In this document: positions 62,553 to 64,000 of the stretch, piece after piece | How the letters are laid out: the number at the start of each line of letters is the position of its first letter | Position numbering within the stretch: position 1 is the stretch's first letter | Source of the DNA: Sinomonas notoginsengisoli | GTDB lineage: Bacteria; Actinomycetota; Actinomycetes; Actinomycetales; Micrococcaceae | Direction: 5' to 3' | Assembly (NCBI RefSeq): GCF_021554725.1 | Contig: NZ_JAIZDP010000002.1 | Location: 310,001 to 374,000 of the forward strand | Length of the DNA stretch: 64,000 nt | The notes under the pieces: generated by a model | What the model saw: only the letters and a program-made list of their open reading frames with translations | What the model was told of the DNA's origin: nothing | Database searches by the model: none | Program-made: the position numbers and the translations under genes

Positions 62553-63800
62553 ATGAGCACGCGCACCGTTTCCACCGAAACCGTCCGCGCCGCTGCACTC
62601 GCGATCTTCGTGATCTTCGGAACCAATGGCTTCATCTTCGCCTCGTGGGCGGCACGCATTCCGTCCGTCACGGAGACGCTCAGGCTCACCACCGGCGAGA
62701 TGGGTGCCGTGCTCCTCGTGGGCGCCGCCGGCTCCCTCGTCGCCCTCCCGCTCACGGGAACGGTCGTGGACCGGATCGGGCTGAAGGCCACCGTCCGGTT
62801 CGGCGGGGCGCTCGCGATCGCTGCCGGCGCGGTGATCGCGAGCGGCCTGCTTGTACAGTCCGTCGGGGTGGTCACCGGGGGGATTGTGCTGTTCGGTGCG
62901 GGCATTGCCTTTTGGGACGTGGCGCAGAACATCGGAGGCGCGGATGTCGAGCACCGCCTCGGCCGGACCATCATGCCCCAGTTCCACGCGGCGTTCAGCG
63001 GTGGTGCCGTGCTCGGAGCACTCGTCGGAGCGGCCCTGAGCGCCGCGGGCATCGACCTTCCGCTTCATCTGTTCGGAATCATCGTGGTAGTCACGGTGGT
63101 CGTCGCAGTGGTGCCGCGCTCCTTCCTCGCACACCATGCCGCCCACTCCCCCGACGCCCCCGCGCCGCCCCAGGAGGGCCGCGACGCCGAGGCCAAAGCC
63201 CCGACCGCGCCGAAGCCGAGGGTCCTGGACGCGTGGCGCCACCCCCGCACGGTGCTCATCGGCGTCGTGGTCCTGGGCGCGACCCTGACGGAGGGCGCGG
63301 GCAACGACTGGATCTCCAAGGGCGTGGTGGACGGGCTCGACGCGAGCGAGGCCGCCGGTGCCGGACTGTTCGCGGTCTTCGTCGGGTCCATGACGGTGGC
63401 GCGATGGTTCGGGGGCCGCGTGATCGACCGGATCGGTCGAGTGGCGGCGCTGCGCCTCAGCATGGTCTCCGCGGCACTGGGCCTGACCGTATATTCCCTT
63501 GCGGGCACCTATTGGCTCTCGGCGGTGGGCGCCGTGTTCTGGGGCCTCGGCGCGGCGCTGGCCTTCCCCATGGGCATGTCCGCCGCGGCGGACGATCCGC
63601 GCCGGGCCGCAGCCCGCGTCGCTGTAGTGTCCACGATCGGCTACATCGCCTTCCTCGCCGGCCCGCCATTCCTGGGCTTCCTCGGTGATCACCTCGGCCT
63701 CCGCCACGCCCTGCTGGTGATCCTCGTGCCCATCCTCGTGGCCCTCGCCCTCGCAGGAGTGACCCGCAAAGAAGTCCCGCAGGGCGTTGCTCGGCAGTAG
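62553..63800 (+). CDS. MFS transporter, YbjJ-like
   Basis: A 415-residue transporter with 12 predicted helices. FGTNGFIFASWAARIPSV and GAAGSLVALPLTGTVVDRIG are typical of the YbjJ group, as is QNIGGADVEHRLGRTIMPQFHAAFSGGAV in the fourth-fifth helices. The loop after helix 6 is Pro/Ala-rich. Substrate unknown. The start is uncertain: ATG 62553 directly follows AGGAGG, too close for normal use, and TTG 62541 is the alternative. Confidence 0.85.
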   Translation: MSTRTVSTETVRAAALAIFVIFGTNGFIFASWAARIPSVTETLRLTTGEMGAVLLVGAAGSLVALPLTGTVVDRIGLKATVRFGGALAIAAGAVIASGLLVQSVGVVTGGIVLFGAGIAFWDVAQNIGGADVEHRLGRTIMPQFHAAFSGGAVLGALVGAALSAAGIDLPLHLFGIIVVVTVVVAVVPRSFLAHHAAHSPDAPAPPQEGRDAEAKAPTAPKPRVLDAWRHPRTVLIGVVVLGATLTEGAGNDWISKGVVDGLDASEAAGAGLFAVFVGSMTVARWFGGRVIDRIGRVAALRLSMVSAALGLTVYSLAGTYWLSAVGAVFWGLGAALAFPMGMSAAADDPRRAAARVAVVSTIGYIAFLAGPPFLGFLGDHLGLRHALLVILVPILVALALAGVTRKEVPQGVARQ

Positions 63801-63809
63801 CGTGGACCC

Positions 63810-64000
63810 ATGACACGCCGCACCCGTGCCCTCAGGCCTCCGGGCCTGCCGTTCCATGCCGTGCAGCGCCTGGACTCGGCGATCGTCGACCAGGTGGCCC
63901 GGATCCCGCGCGGCCCTTGGGATCCCGGCTTCGCCTGGCTCACGCGTGCCGCGACGCACTCGAAGCTGTGGATAGGAGTGGCTGCCGCGCTCGCGCTGAA
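63810..64000 (+). CDS. Start of a PAP2-family phosphatase (partial)
   Basis: Cut by the window end after ~63 residues. The visible part, HAVQRLDSAIVDQVARIPRGPWDPGFAWLTRAATHSKLWIG, resembles the N-terminus of PAP2-type phosphatases such as the mycobacterial decaprenyl-phosphoryl-phosphoribose phosphatase. The catalytic motifs lie outside the window. TAGCGT six bases before the ATG gives the leaderless pattern. Confidence 0.6.
   Translation, partial: MTRRTRALRPPGLPFHAVQRLDSAIVDQVARIPRGPWDPGFAWLTRAATHSKLWIGVAAALAL

Noticed and set aside
62235-63959. 574-codon minus-strand frame ending in DUF3072
   Set aside because: Only the last 81 codons encode DUF3072 with a good start; the rest is antisense to the MFS transporter.
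1-64000. CRISPR array, insertion sequence or prophage
   Set aside because: No regularly spaced repeats, transposase, integrase or phage structural genes were seen; the only repeats are the short ones listed.

Overview
The window is the replication-origin region of a high-GC Gram-positive chromosome, most likely a member of the Micrococcaceae (Arthrobacter/Sinomonas-like). The reasons are very high third-position GC, the actinobacterial gene order around dnaA (gyrA-gyrB-dciA-recF-gnd-dnaN-dnaA // rpmH-rnpA-yidD-yidC-khpB-rsmG-parA-parB), a DUF3566 gene and a 39-residue DLW-39-type gene next to tRNA-Ile and tRNA-Ala, and many probable leaderless genes (TANNNT box, 6-8 nt, then ATG/GTG). The genus call is inference.

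Layout. 1-10.8 kb is accessory or metabolic: the end of an exporter permease, a DHA2 multidrug exporter, a DUF1275 membrane protein, and an operon (3.0-10.8 kb) of lipoprotein binding protein, two permeases (the second frameshifted), a gamma-glutamyltransferase-like hydrolase, a fused double ATPase and a GntR/FCD regulator. This operon probably imports and cleaves gamma-glutamyl peptides. 10.9-21 kb holds single genes: a pirin-acetyltransferase fusion, a polysaccharide deacetylase, an ArsR/SRPBCC pair, a rhomboid protease, a cyclophilin, a repetitive membrane-anchored protein, a glycosyltransferase, a DMT transporter and a GntR/DUF1648 pair. Three intergenic gaps here carry a repeated motif rich in DnaA-box-like sequences.

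21.1-33.1 kb is the left replichore start, all on the minus strand: tRNA-Ala, DLW-39, tRNA-Ile, DUF3566, gyrA, gyrB, dciA, recF, gnd, dnaN, dnaA. The probable oriC lies between dnaN and dnaA (31.14-31.62 kb). 33.6-39.2 kb is the right replichore start on the plus strand, ending with the chromosome-partition genes parA and parB.

39.2-42.8 kb is the most unusual stretch: about 3.6 kb with no convincing gene, containing five copies of the ParB-binding palindrome parS and a second cluster of DnaA boxes. It looks like the centromere-like loading zone for the ParB made just upstream. Then come thioredoxin and thioredoxin reductase, a pseudokinase/discoidin-like membrane protein, the lipid II flippase MurJ and a NUDIX hydrolase (minus strand), and, divergently, the CCA-adding enzyme and a histidine phosphatase.

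51.7-53.5 kb holds small unrecognised genes. 53.5-64 kb has a GT87-like mannosyltransferase candidate, an HrpB helicase, an ABC-F ATPase, an acetyltransferase, a striking 66-bp hairpin, a MecA-N/PBP2-type transpeptidase, DUF3072, a YbjJ-like MFS transporter and the start of a PAP2 phosphatase. No CRISPR array, insertion sequence, prophage or rRNA operon was seen.
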